From contig JAAYRR010000066.1 of the NCBI GenBank assembly GCA_012518675.1, positions 1-53,386 on the forward strand: a stretch of 53,386 nucleotides of DNA. Reading direction: 5' to 3'. A program made the position numbers and the translations under genes. Shown in pieces: positions 44,447 to 52,005 of the stretch; the stretch's first letter is position 1; each line of letters begins with the position of its first letter. The notes beneath the pieces are model-generated. The model was not told where the DNA came from and did not search any database. It saw only the letters and a program-made list of their open reading frames with translations. Source of the stretch: Bacillota bacterium. GTDB lineage: Bacteria; Bacillota; Dethiobacteria; DTU022; UBA8154.

Positions 44447-45016
44447 ATGGGGCTAAGTTCCGGGGAACTGATTCTTGTTACTGGTGGTGCACGCAGCGGC
44501 AAAAGCACCTTTGCCGAAAAGTACGCGGCAGCCAGCGGTAAAAAGGTAATTTATATTGCAACGGCTACAGGTCAAGATGAGGAAATGCGCCGGCGGATTG
44601 TTGATCATCAAAAAAGGCGTCCGCCGCAATTTCAAACTGTGGAAGAACCTTATTACCCGCATCAGGTTTTGGAAAGGGAAAGCAATGCCGAAACCCTTTT
44701 TTTGCTGGATTGCTTAACCTTGCTGCTGACCAACCACCTCTTAAAAGCCGGAGGGGCTGCAGCCGAAGAAGATTTCTTTCTGTGGTCGGCACGGGCAGCA
44801 ACTGTGTTAAAATATATTGAAAAATTTCTGGTTACCGTGCGGCAGAACCTTGCTGACGTGGTAGTGGTTACAAATGAAGTAGGTTCCGGGCTAGTCCCCG
44901 ACAACCTATTGGGCAGGGTTTACCGTGATCTGGCCGGCAAAGCAAACCAGCTTGTAGCCGCAGAAGCAGATCAGGTCTGGCTGTTGGTCTGTGGTATCGC
45001 ACAGCAGCTAAAATAA
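44447..45016 (+). CDS. cobU: adenosylcobinamide kinase / adenosylcobinamide-phosphate guanylyltransferase CobU
   Basis: CobU phosphorylates adenosylcobinamide and then adds GMP, preparing the nucleotide-loop step. The 189-residue product has the P-loop GGARSGKSTFAE (about 13-24), the HQKRRP motif carrying the guanylylated histidine region (about 54-59), VTNEVGSGLVPDN near 143-155 and LLGRVYRDLAGKANQLVA. ATG 44447 follows AGGGGAG. A 169-base gap separates it from cbiB, in which I find no cobalamin riboswitch. Confidence 0.95.
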   Translation: MGLSSGELILVTGGARSGKSTFAEKYAAASGKKVIYIATATGQDEEMRRRIVDHQKRRPPQFQTVEEPYYPHQVLERESNAETLFLLDCLTLLLTNHLLKAGGAAAEEDFFLWSARAATVLKYIEKFLVTVRQNLADVVVVTNEVGSGLVPDNLLGRVYRDLAGKANQLVAAEADQVWLLVCGIAQQLK

Positions 45017-45152
45017 AAATTAAGCAGTCATTTCGGGTTAAAAGTCAAATTTTTGTTTCTAAACATTTGTAACTATACGCAGATCCTTAATTGATACCGC
45101 TGTAACTATCGCCTAATGATGGCCTTGAAAAAAAACGGCTGGGGGTTTTTAG

Positions 45153-46259
45153 ATGATGGATAAAAGGGAAACGGGAGGGCATGGGGGAGACTTGCAGGCA
45201 GTTGCTGCTGAATTGGGCGTTCAACCGGAAGATTTTTGTGATTTCAGTAGCAACATCAACCCTTTGGGACCACCGCCGGGGCTGTGCGAGGAACTGCAAA
45301 AAAATCTGCTTGCCGATTTGCGACGTTACCCTGTACCACAGGCCCGGGTTTTTCGGGATGCGCTGGCAACTTTTTTGGGGATTCCTGTAGAACGGCTGCT
45401 GATCGGTAATGGCGCCAGTGAACTGATTCACCTTCTGTTTCTTTGGGCCAGGCCCCAAAGGGTAGCTATTCCTTTCCCTACTTTTTCAGAATATGAAAGG
45501 GCCGCTAAACTAGCCGGTGCAGAGGTGCAAAGGTTTCCCCTTTCCCTGGAAACATCCTGCCTGGAGGCAGATAAAATAAAAAAGCTGCTGACTTGGGGAG
45601 ATTTTATTGTTTTTTGCAACCCCAACAATCCCACCGGTATGTTTTATGCTCCGGAAAAAATTCGTGAAATTGTCCGGGAAGCTGCAGACAAGGGTGTAAC
45701 AGTGCTCGTAGACGAAAGTTTTTTCTTTTTAACTGCAAGATCTTTTAAGGAACTGTTTTTAGGCAGGGACTACCCCAACCTTTGGACAGCGGTTTCACTG
45801 ACTAAACTATGGGCGCTGCCCGGGCTCCGCCTGGGAGTTTTGGCCGGGCCGGCAGAGGGAATAAAAAAGCTGACCAGCCAGGGCGATCCTTGGAGGGTTA
45901 ACGCCCTGGCCCAAAGGGCCGGCCTTTATTGTTTGCAACAAAAGGATTACATCGCCCGTTCATTAAAAATGATCTACAGGGAACGGGATTACCTTTTAAA
46001 AAACCTGGGGGAAATTAAAAGTCTGAAAGTTTTTCCCGGAGAAGCGAATTATTTGTTGGTAAAAGGGGAAGAAAAGGATTTTTCCAGCGCAGCACTTTTT
46101 CAATACCTGGCAGCCAAAGGTATTTTGATCCGTAATGCGGCCAACTTTCCAGGACTAGATCAGCGTTATTTTCGTATTGCGGTTTTACAGCGGGAAAACA
46201 ACCGACGTCTGCTGCAAGCGTTGAAAAACTATTTCCAGTCAACAGGGGGGGGTAGGTAG
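45153..46259 (+). CDS. cobD: threonine-phosphate decarboxylase CobD
   Basis: This is a PLP-dependent class I/II aminotransferase-fold enzyme that makes aminopropanol phosphate from threonine phosphate for the cobalamin side chain. The 368-residue product has DFSSNINPLGPP (about 30-41), the FCNPNNPTG motif (about 153-161), and the PLP lysine in SLTKLWALPGLRLG (about 212-225). The family also contains histidinol-phosphate aminotransferases; the GGHGGDL start and the neighbouring cob genes favour CobD. It is followed two bases later by cobQ. Confidence 0.9.
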   Translation: MMDKRETGGHGGDLQAVAAELGVQPEDFCDFSSNINPLGPPPGLCEELQKNLLADLRRYPVPQARVFRDALATFLGIPVERLLIGNGASELIHLLFLWARPQRVAIPFPTFSEYERAAKLAGAEVQRFPLSLETSCLEADKIKKLLTWGDFIVFCNPNNPTGMFYAPEKIREIVREAADKGVTVLVDESFFFLTARSFKELFLGRDYPNLWTAVSLTKLWALPGLRLGVLAGPAEGIKKLTSQGDPWRVNALAQRAGLYCLQQKDYIARSLKMIYRERDYLLKNLGEIKSLKVFPGEANYLLVKGEEKDFSSAALFQYLAAKGILIRNAANFPGLDQRYFRIAVLQRENNRRLLQALKNYFQSTGGGR

Positions 46260-46261
46260 AA

Positions 46262-47128
46262 ATGCTGGCAAAATGTATTATGTTGCAAGGAACAGCCTCC
46301 CATGTTGGTAAGAGTATTTTAGCGGCAGGTCTTTGTCGCCTTTTTGTTCAGGAAGGTTTCCGGGTTGCGCCTTTTAAGTCACAAAATATTACCTTGAATT
46401 CCTACCTGACCGCAAAGGGGGAGGAGATAGGGATTGCCCAGGGGTTGCAGGCTGAAGCGGCCGGTATTAAACCGGCAGCAGAAATGAACCCCTTGTTGCT
46501 TCAGCTAAAAAAAGGGATGGCCGCCAAGGTGATCGTGATGGGCAGGCCCTTTGGTGAGATGGGGGGTTGGGAATACAGGGAAAACTATTACCTACAGGGG
46601 CTGGCCGTGATCAAAAAAGCACTGCGCAAACTTCGCCGGGAATATGAAATCCTGGTGATTGAAGGGGCCGGCAGCCCGGCAGAGGTTAACTTAAAGGAAA
46701 GGGATCTGGCCAATATGAAGGTGGCTTCCCTGGCAGATGCCCCCGTAATTTTAGTTGGCGATATAGACAAAGGAGGCGCCTTTGCTGCCCTGGTCGGCAC
46801 CTTGGAACTTTTGGGGCCCCGAGAAAAAGAACGGGTGGCCGGCTTAATTATTAATAAATTCCGGGGTGAACGCCGGCTTTTGCAGCCGGCCCTAACTTTT
46901 TTGGAGGAACGGACGGGCCTGCCAGTTCTAGGGGTAACACCTTTTCTAGACAATTTGGAAATTGACGAGGAAGACTCCCGGTTTTCATTTTTAAGCGAAA
47001 AACCTGTGGAAAAAGAAAAGGACGCAATGGTGCGGAGAAGAAACCGGGAAGCAAGCTATGATCGTTTGGCAGACATGCTGCGGTCAGAATTGAATTTAAA
47101 ACGGCTTTATGCGATCATGGGTCTTTAA
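46262..47128 (+). CDS. cobQ: cobyric acid synthase CobQ, lacking the glutaminase domain
   Basis: CobQ amidates four side chains of adenosylcobyrinate a,c-diamide using ATP and glutamine-derived ammonia. The product begins with the normal synthetase domain: P-loop GTASHVGKS (10-18), PFKSQNITLNSY (about 37-48), the PAEVNLKERDLANM block (about 139-152) and GDIDKGGAFA. At about residue 240, where family members of ~490-510 residues enter the glutamine amidotransferase domain, it jumps to the family's C-terminal tail (REASYDRLADMLR, about 261-273) and stops at 288. So roughly 200 residues, with the catalytic Cys and His-Glu of the glutaminase, are absent and the frame is open. Either ammonia comes from another source, or the enzyme is impaired. 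Confidence 0.88.
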   Translation: MLAKCIMLQGTASHVGKSILAAGLCRLFVQEGFRVAPFKSQNITLNSYLTAKGEEIGIAQGLQAEAAGIKPAAEMNPLLLQLKKGMAAKVIVMGRPFGEMGGWEYRENYYLQGLAVIKKALRKLRREYEILVIEGAGSPAEVNLKERDLANMKVASLADAPVILVGDIDKGGAFAALVGTLELLGPREKERVAGLIINKFRGERRLLQPALTFLEERTGLPVLGVTPFLDNLEIDEEDSRFSFLSEKPVEKEKDAMVRRRNREASYDRLADMLRSELNLKRLYAIMGL

Positions 47129-47841
47129 GCGGGTAAAAGGGCCAGCAGGTTTTCTCCCAACACTTTTTTAAGTTCCGCCCCGCTAAAGATATTTTCTAAT
47201 TTTGCCAGCTCCTTTGCCGGCACACCAAAGGGAAAATCGCTGCCGAATAAAATTCGATCAGGGCCGTAGTTTTGGGTAAAATCTCTTATTTCATTGCTGC
47301 CGGCCAGTGCAGTATCCACATACACCGCAGTGTTTTCAAAAACCCCGGCTTGCTTAAGCCGGGCATAGCCCCCGTTGAGCATACCTAAGTGGGGAATGAT
47401 TGCCACTGAGCGTCCGTCTATTTTTTGCAGCAGTTCCAAAGTATAGTGAAACTCCTCCTCAATAATGATGGGGAGTTTTTTACTGCAGATATAATTAAGG
47501 CAGGGTTCAAATCTTTCTGAACTGTAGTTATATTCTGGTTCAGAACTGTGGCGGTGCCATTTAATTCCTTTAAAGCTGTTCGGTGGAAAGGCAAAATCAT
47601 TCCAAATAAACCAGTATGTAAAAATAGTTTTTCCCTGCAGGGATTCCAGATAGGCATGCACCCTTTTACGGGACTGCTGATAAAACTGGCTGTCAGTAAA
47701 ACTGTAGTCGTAGCGATCATAAATTTCTTCCACAGGTGCAAAAAGCACCCCGCCGTCTATACGGGCTGCCTCCCAATAAGGTTGTAATTTTTCAAAGGGC
47801 AGTGTCAGGCCGCAGTGTGCGTGCGCATCAAGGATCAACAC
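47125..47841 (-). CDS. amidohydrolase-2 family metal-dependent hydrolase
   Basis: A 238-residue TIM-barrel hydrolase with the metal motif DAHAHCG (5-11), KWHRH near 95, IIPHLG near 149-154, and the late aspartate in FGSDFPFG near 200. These fit the amidohydrolase_2 family (decarboxylases and lactone/amide hydrolases); the substrate is unknown. GTG 47841 is preceded on the minus strand by AAAGGAG. Its 3' end overlaps cobQ by four bases tail to tail, so it is not part of the cobalamin operon. Confidence 0.75.
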   Translation of the reverse strand: MLILDAHAHCGLTLPFEKLQPYWEAARIDGGVLFAPVEEIYDRYDYSFTDSQFYQQSRKRVHAYLESLQGKTIFTYWFIWNDFAFPPNSFKGIKWHRHSSEPEYNYSSERFEPCLNYICSKKLPIIIEEEFHYTLELLQKIDGRSVAIIPHLGMLNGGYARLKQAGVFENTAVYVDTALAGSNEIRDFTQNYGPDRILFGSDFPFGVPAKELAKLENIFSGAELKKVLGENLLALLPA

Positions 47842-47961
47842 CGGGATACCAACTCCTTTCTGTTTTATCCATGTTATAAGCCGGTGGGTGTAGCTCTTTA
47901 TTTTCCTTACCTCTATAGATGTCTTTCTTTGCCGGCAGGAAGAAACCCTGCCGGTCCCCGG

Positions 47962-48684
47962 TTATTCGAAAAGCATCATCAGCAGGGATAAAACAATGCC
48001 TGCTATGAAGGCTGCGTACGAATGTCTTTTTGCATGTACTCCGGTCTCCGGCAACAAATGGGACGCCGAGACGTAAATTAAAACACCTGCTACAAAACCC
48101 AGGGCGTAACCTAGCATCATGCTGCTTAACCGGTTTATGAAAGGAAAAGCTAAAAATGCCCCTATGGGGGTTGTCAGTCCGGCTACCAAGAACGCGTACA
48201 ACATTGCTTTTTTGGGGTCTACGTTGCCTTTTACCAGTACCGAAAAGGTGATTACCCCTTCGGCAAATTCGTGAACCACCAGCCCCAGCCCCGCCGCCAG
48301 GCCGACAAATGTACCCACGCTGAACGTAACTGTATAAATAATACCGTCTATAAAGGAATGAATTCCGATTCCCACCAGCGCTGTGAGCCCGAAAGCCAGC
48401 GCTTCCTGGTTTGTTTTGTGTCTGATCAGTTTATTACTAAAAAACATGAACACAAAGCCGGCTAAAGCGGCCAGCCCTGCCTTAGCGGTATGTTCCAAAG
48501 CTTGCGGCAGGGCTATTATCAGGGGAGAGGAAATCAATACACCCGCTGCAAAACACATAAAGTATTCCTTGTTCTTTTGGGCCCACTGTTCGTTTTTATA
48601 AATTACCCATATTCCTATGGAATTAACGATCATTGCGCTCAAAGCAAACACTGCGATCGCGGTAAAGGCGCCTTGCCCTGCCAT
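47962..48684 (-). CDS. ZIP family metal transporter
   Basis: A 240-residue membrane protein with about eight helices and the two ZIP metal-site motifs: HSFIDG in helix 4 (about 109-114) and HEFAEG in helix 5 (about 138-143). ZIP proteins import zinc or related divalent metals, some also export. ATG 48684 follows AAAGGGGATG on the minus strand. A perfect CCGGCAGG/CCTGCCGG hairpin (47932-47954) lies between it and the amidohydrolase gene, without a good T run. Confidence 0.88.
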   Translation of the reverse strand: MAGQGAFTAIAVFALSAMIVNSIGIWVIYKNEQWAQKNKEYFMCFAAGVLISSPLIIALPQALEHTAKAGLAALAGFVFMFFSNKLIRHKTNQEALAFGLTALVGIGIHSFIDGIIYTVTFSVGTFVGLAAGLGLVVHEFAEGVITFSVLVKGNVDPKKAMLYAFLVAGLTTPIGAFLAFPFINRLSSMMLGYALGFVAGVLIYVSASHLLPETGVHAKRHSYAAFIAGIVLSLLMMLFE

Positions 48685-48776
48685 TTTTATACATCCCCTT
48701 TAGGAAACTTATATTCCGCAGTTTTGGATATGGATACAACCTGCTGCGGGGCGAGTGTACCTGCATGCTAGTTTAC

Positions 48777-48807
48777 AGTATAACCCTGGGGTGGGTTAAA
48801 CTGTCAA
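48777..48807 (-). promoter_or_regulatory. possible promoter of the ZIP transporter gene
   Basis: On the minus strand TTGACA (48807-48802) and TATACT (48782-48777) are separated by 19 bases, about 95 bases upstream of the start codon. The spacer is longer than ideal. Confidence 0.35.
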
Positions 48808-49004
48808 GATGTGATCTATAAAGATATATTACTATAACCAAAATAAAATGTCATAAACCGTTTCACAAGCCCTGAAATTGCATCATTTTACCGGTATAAT
48901 CAAATTCCGGTGTTTTTGCGTAACATCTAAAACCGCACTTTCAGAGCCGCACAAGTGGTTTTTCCTGTCAGTTGGCATCATATAATATAATTGAAAAATG
49001 AATG

Positions 49005-49033
49005 TTGACAGTAGCTTTGACCTGTGCTAAAAT
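49005..49033 (+). promoter_or_regulatory. sigma-A promoter of the trpB T-box transcript
   Basis: TTGACA (49005-49010) and TAAAAT (49028-49033) are exactly 17 bases apart and sit immediately upstream of the T-box leader. Confidence 0.8.
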
Positions 49034-49039
49034 TACTGC

Positions 49040-49375
49040 AAGCTAATGCTCATAAACCCGCTGATGGGAAATAGTAGGCTGGCAAGAGAGGTGCAGAGAG
49101 CCGGGCAGAGGGGTTTGGCCCCGAAGCTGCAAGCCCGGTACCTGCTCGCCTGTTGAATGGATCCCGGAGGGGCCTGGCCGAAAAAGAAGGTCTGTAGGCC
49201 AGGACGGAAACTTTACCGTTAAAAAAAAGGGGTATCGGAACGGCTGGTTTTAAAATAGCAGGTTTTTCGTTCCCGTACCTTACCAGAGCGACCCCTTGGT
49301 ACGTTTGTTTTAGGGGTAAGATGGGTGGTATCGCGGGTAAACCCTCGTCCCAGGACGGAGGGTTTTATTTTTTTA
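49040..49375 (+). promoter_or_regulatory. tryptophan T-box riboswitch with terminator
   Basis: The leader has a long stem I, a specifier loop containing GAATGGA with the codon TGG at 49158-49160 (tryptophan), the T-box core GGGTGGTATCGCGG (49323-49336) and a terminator AACCCTCGTCC/GGACGGAGGGTT (about 49340-49364) followed by a T run. Uncharged tRNA-Trp would pair with the core and prevent termination, so the downstream gene is made when tryptophan is short. One base differs from the usual TGGTACCGCG core. Confidence 0.92.
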
Positions 49376-49398
49376 TAAAATGAAAAGGAGGAGAAAAG

Positions 49399-50766
49399 AT
49401 GTCTGTTAAAAAAGTGTTTTTACCTGAAAGGGAGATTCCCCGGCAGTGGTACAACATTCAGGCCGATATGCCCACCCCTTTGCAGCCGGCCTTGCATCCC
49501 CAGACGCAAAAGCCTGTGGGCCCGGATGATCTTTTACCCATTTTCCCGTTAAACCTGATCGAACAGGAAGTGAGTACTGCACGCTGGATTGATATACCGG
49601 AAGAAGTTTTGGAGAAATTGTTGATCTGGAGGCCAACGCCGCTGCAAAGGGCTTCTGCGTTGGAAAAATATTTACAGACCCCGGCTAAAATATACTTTAA
49701 AAATGAAGGGGTAAGCCCTGCCGGCAGCCACAAACCCAACACGGCGATTCCACAGGTTTATTATAACAAGGTTGCCGGTACCAAAAGGCTTACTACAGAA
49801 ACCGGCGCCGGGCAGTGGGGCTGTGCCTTAGGTTTAGGGTGTACCTTATTTGGCCTGGAATGCAAGGTTTATATGGTCAGGGTTAGCTATGAACAGAAGC
49901 CTTACCGCCGTTTGATGATGAAAACATGGGGAGCGGAATGTATACCCAGCCCCAGCCGGGAAACTGAATTTGGCCGTAAAATGCTGGCCAAAGATCCCCA
50001 GACCTCCGGTAGCTTGGGGATGGCAATCGGTGAAGCAGTTGAAGAGGCTGTGACCTCTGATGACACCAAATATTCACTGGGCAGTGTTTTAAACCATGTT
50101 ATGCTCCACCAGACAATTGTTGGCTTAGAAGCACAGAAACAGCTGAAAATGGTTGGAGAGTACCCCGATGTGCTGATCGGTTGTGTAGGCGGGGGCAGTA
50201 ACTTTGCCGGCCTTTCTTTCCCTTTTATCCGGGATAAAATACATGGGCGGGAGCTGCAGGTTGTTGCTGTGGAATCTACTGCCTGTCCCACGCTGACCAG
50301 GGGGCCCTTTGCCTATGATTTTGGCGATACAGCTGCTAAAACACCTTTATTGCCTATGTTTACACTAGGTCATAATTTTCTGCCACGCTCTATCCACGCC
50401 GGGGGTTTAAGGTACCATGGCATGTCACCGCTGATCAGCCAGCTGACCTTGGATCGGCTGATCGAATCGCGCGCTTATAACCAATTGCAGGCTTATGCCG
50501 CGGGCGTGCTTTTTGCTCAGACGGAAGGCCTTGTCTGTGCCCCGGAAACCAATCACGCTATTGCCGCAGTGATTGAGGAGGCTAAAAAGGCAAAAGAAGA
50601 AGGAAAGGAAAAAACAATTCTTTTTAACCTTAGCGGCCACGGCTTGCTCGATCTGCCCGGCTATGATGCTTATCTTAATGGAAAACTGGAGGAATACATT
50701 CTGTCGGAAGAGGAAATCCGGGAGTCCTTAAAAGATCTGGAATCCTTTCCCCGTCCTATGATATAA
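49399..50766 (+). CDS. trpB: tryptophan synthase beta chain, TrpB2 type
   Basis: This PLP enzyme condenses indole and serine to tryptophan. The 455-residue product is of the longer TrpB2 class, with an N-terminal extension ([11 protein letters not shown] near 15-25), PLP lysine K112 in [16 protein letters not shown] (about 133-140) and [12 protein letters not shown] near 255-266. ATG 49399 follows AAAGGAGGAG. The tryptophan T-box supports the substrate assignment. No trpA or other trp gene accompanies it, so it may salvage free indole. Confidence 0.95.
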   Translation: MSVKKVFLPEREIPRQWYNIQADMPTPLQPALHPQTQKPVGPDDLLPIFPLNLIEQEVSTARWIDIPEEVLEKLLIWRPTPLQRASALEKYLQTPAKIYFKNEGVSPAGSHKPNTAIPQVYYNKVAGTKRLTTETGAGQWGCALGLGCTLFGLECKVYMVRVSYEQKPYRRLMMKTWGAECIPSPSRETEFGRKMLAKDPQTSGSLGMAIGEAVEEAVTSDDTKYSLGSVLNHVMLHQTIVGLEAQKQLKMVGEYPDVLIGCVGGGSNFAGLSFPFIRDKIHGRELQVVAVESTACPTLTRGPFAYDFGDTAAKTPLLPMFTLGHNFLPRSIHAGGLRYHGMSPLISQLTLDRLIESRAYNQLQAYAAGVLFAQTEGLVCAPETNHAIAAVIEEAKKAKEEGKEKTILFNLSGHGLLDLPGYDAYLNGKLEEYILSEEEIRESLKDLESFPRPMI

Positions 50767-50804
50767 TGTTTTAAATTGCTACAGGCAGGGGGAAGAAGTC
50801 TACC

Positions 50805-51677
50805 ATGTCTAAATTAAAGTTGGGGTTGCCGGCGGGGAGCTTGCAGAAAACCACCATAGATATTTTTAAAAAAGCCGGTTTTAATATTTATCTCAATGAA
50901 CGTTCCTATTTTCCGTACATTGATGACAATGAAATTGAAGTGATCCTGATCCGGGCACAGGAAATCCCCCGTTATGTTGCCGGGGCTGTTCTTGATGCAG
51001 GTATTTCCGGAAAAGACTGGATTATCGAAACGGGGGCGACTGTACACGAAGTTGCAGAGTTAACCTATTCACGGCAGGGTTTGAAGCCGATCCGGCTGGT
51101 GCTGGCTGTTCCCAAAGATTCCAAGATCAGCAGTGTTCAAGATCTACAGGGTAAGAAAATTGCTACTGAACTGGTTAATGTCACCAAAAACTTTTTGCAG
51201 CGCCATCATGTACAGGCTGCGGTTGAGTTTTCCTGGGGTGCCACTGAGGTAAAACCCCCGGAACTAGTGGATGCCATTGCCGAACTGACAGAAACAGGCC
51301 GTTCCCTGCAGGCAAATAATTTGCGTATTATTGAAACCATTTTAGAGTCTACGCCCCGTTTTATTGTTAATCAAACAAGCTGGGAAGAAGAATGGAAAAG
51401 GCAAAAAATAGAACAGATCGTTACCCTTTTGCAGGGTGCACTGGTGGCGGAAGAAAAAGTTGGTTTAAAAATGAACGTCAGCATGGAAAACCTGCCGCAG
51501 GTGCTGGCCCTGTTGCCTGCTTTACGTAAACCGACTGTTTCTTCACTGCACGGAGAATCATGGGTGGCTGTAGAAACCATTGTCGATGAAAAACTAGTCA
51601 GGGATCTGATCTATAAACTAAAGGAAGCAGGGGCGGAAGGGATTATTGAATACCCCTTAAACAAAATCATACCCTGA
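50805..51677 (+). CDS. hisG: ATP phosphoribosyltransferase HisG, long form
   Basis: HisG carries out the first step of histidine synthesis, joining ATP and PRPP. The 290-residue length and the C-terminal ACT-like regulatory domain (about 215-290, ending AEGIIEYPLNKIIP) mark the long, self-sufficient form that does not need HisZ. The catalytic part has GLPAGSLQ (6-13), DAGISGKDW (about 66-74) and the PRPP-site region TELVNVTKNFL (about 124-134). ATG 50805 follows AGGGGGAAG. It lies 38 bases after trpB and may be read from the same T-box transcript; no other his genes are near. Confidence 0.94.
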   Translation: MSKLKLGLPAGSLQKTTIDIFKKAGFNIYLNERSYFPYIDDNEIEVILIRAQEIPRYVAGAVLDAGISGKDWIIETGATVHEVAELTYSRQGLKPIRLVLAVPKDSKISSVQDLQGKKIATELVNVTKNFLQRHHVQAAVEFSWGATEVKPPELVDAIAELTETGRSLQANNLRIIETILESTPRFIVNQTSWEEEWKRQKIEQIVTLLQGALVAEEKVGLKMNVSMENLPQVLALLPALRKPTVSSLHGESWVAVETIVDEKLVRDLIYKLKEAGAEGIIEYPLNKIIP

Positions 51678-52005
51678 TTTTAAAGAAACTTTTTCAGGGC
51701 AGGCGTTGTGGCCCGCCCTGAAAAAATTATTTAACAGCTTGTTTGCAAGGTATGAAATGGCTGCAAAAACTTAGGAAGCAACTGGAAACCGCTCACACCG
51801 CGGTTTCTTTTTTTATACGGAAAACTTTTATACGCGCGAGCGCCATGTTGTGCATATATTTGTAAAAATTAAAAAATTTTAAGTCAGAAGGATTTTCAGG
51901 CAGCGATGTTGAATTTAAAAAATGGACTAGAAAAAATTTTGGTAAAGTTTTTTAAAACGGGTGTTGATTAACTAAACAGTTTATTGCAAAAGGGGCATCA
52001 GGAAA
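51678..52005 (+). other. intergenic region before the PrpR-type regulator
   Basis: The stretch holds a long TTTTTCAGGGC/GCCCTGAAAAA hairpin at about 51690-51724 with no T run on the plus strand, then the canonical terminator listed separately, then AT-rich sequence. No -24/-12 sigma-54 element or clear sigma-A promoter was found. Confidence 0.5.
51785..51816 (+). terminator. terminator after hisG
   Basis: GAAACCGC (51785-51792) pairs with GCGGTTTC (51800-51807) over a seven-base loop, followed by seven T. Confidence 0.88.

Noticed and set aside
47932-47954. CCGGCAGG/CCTGCCGG hairpin considered as terminator of the ZIP gene
   Set aside because: A good stem but no T-rich tract on either strand; kept only as a hairpin in the ZIP entry.
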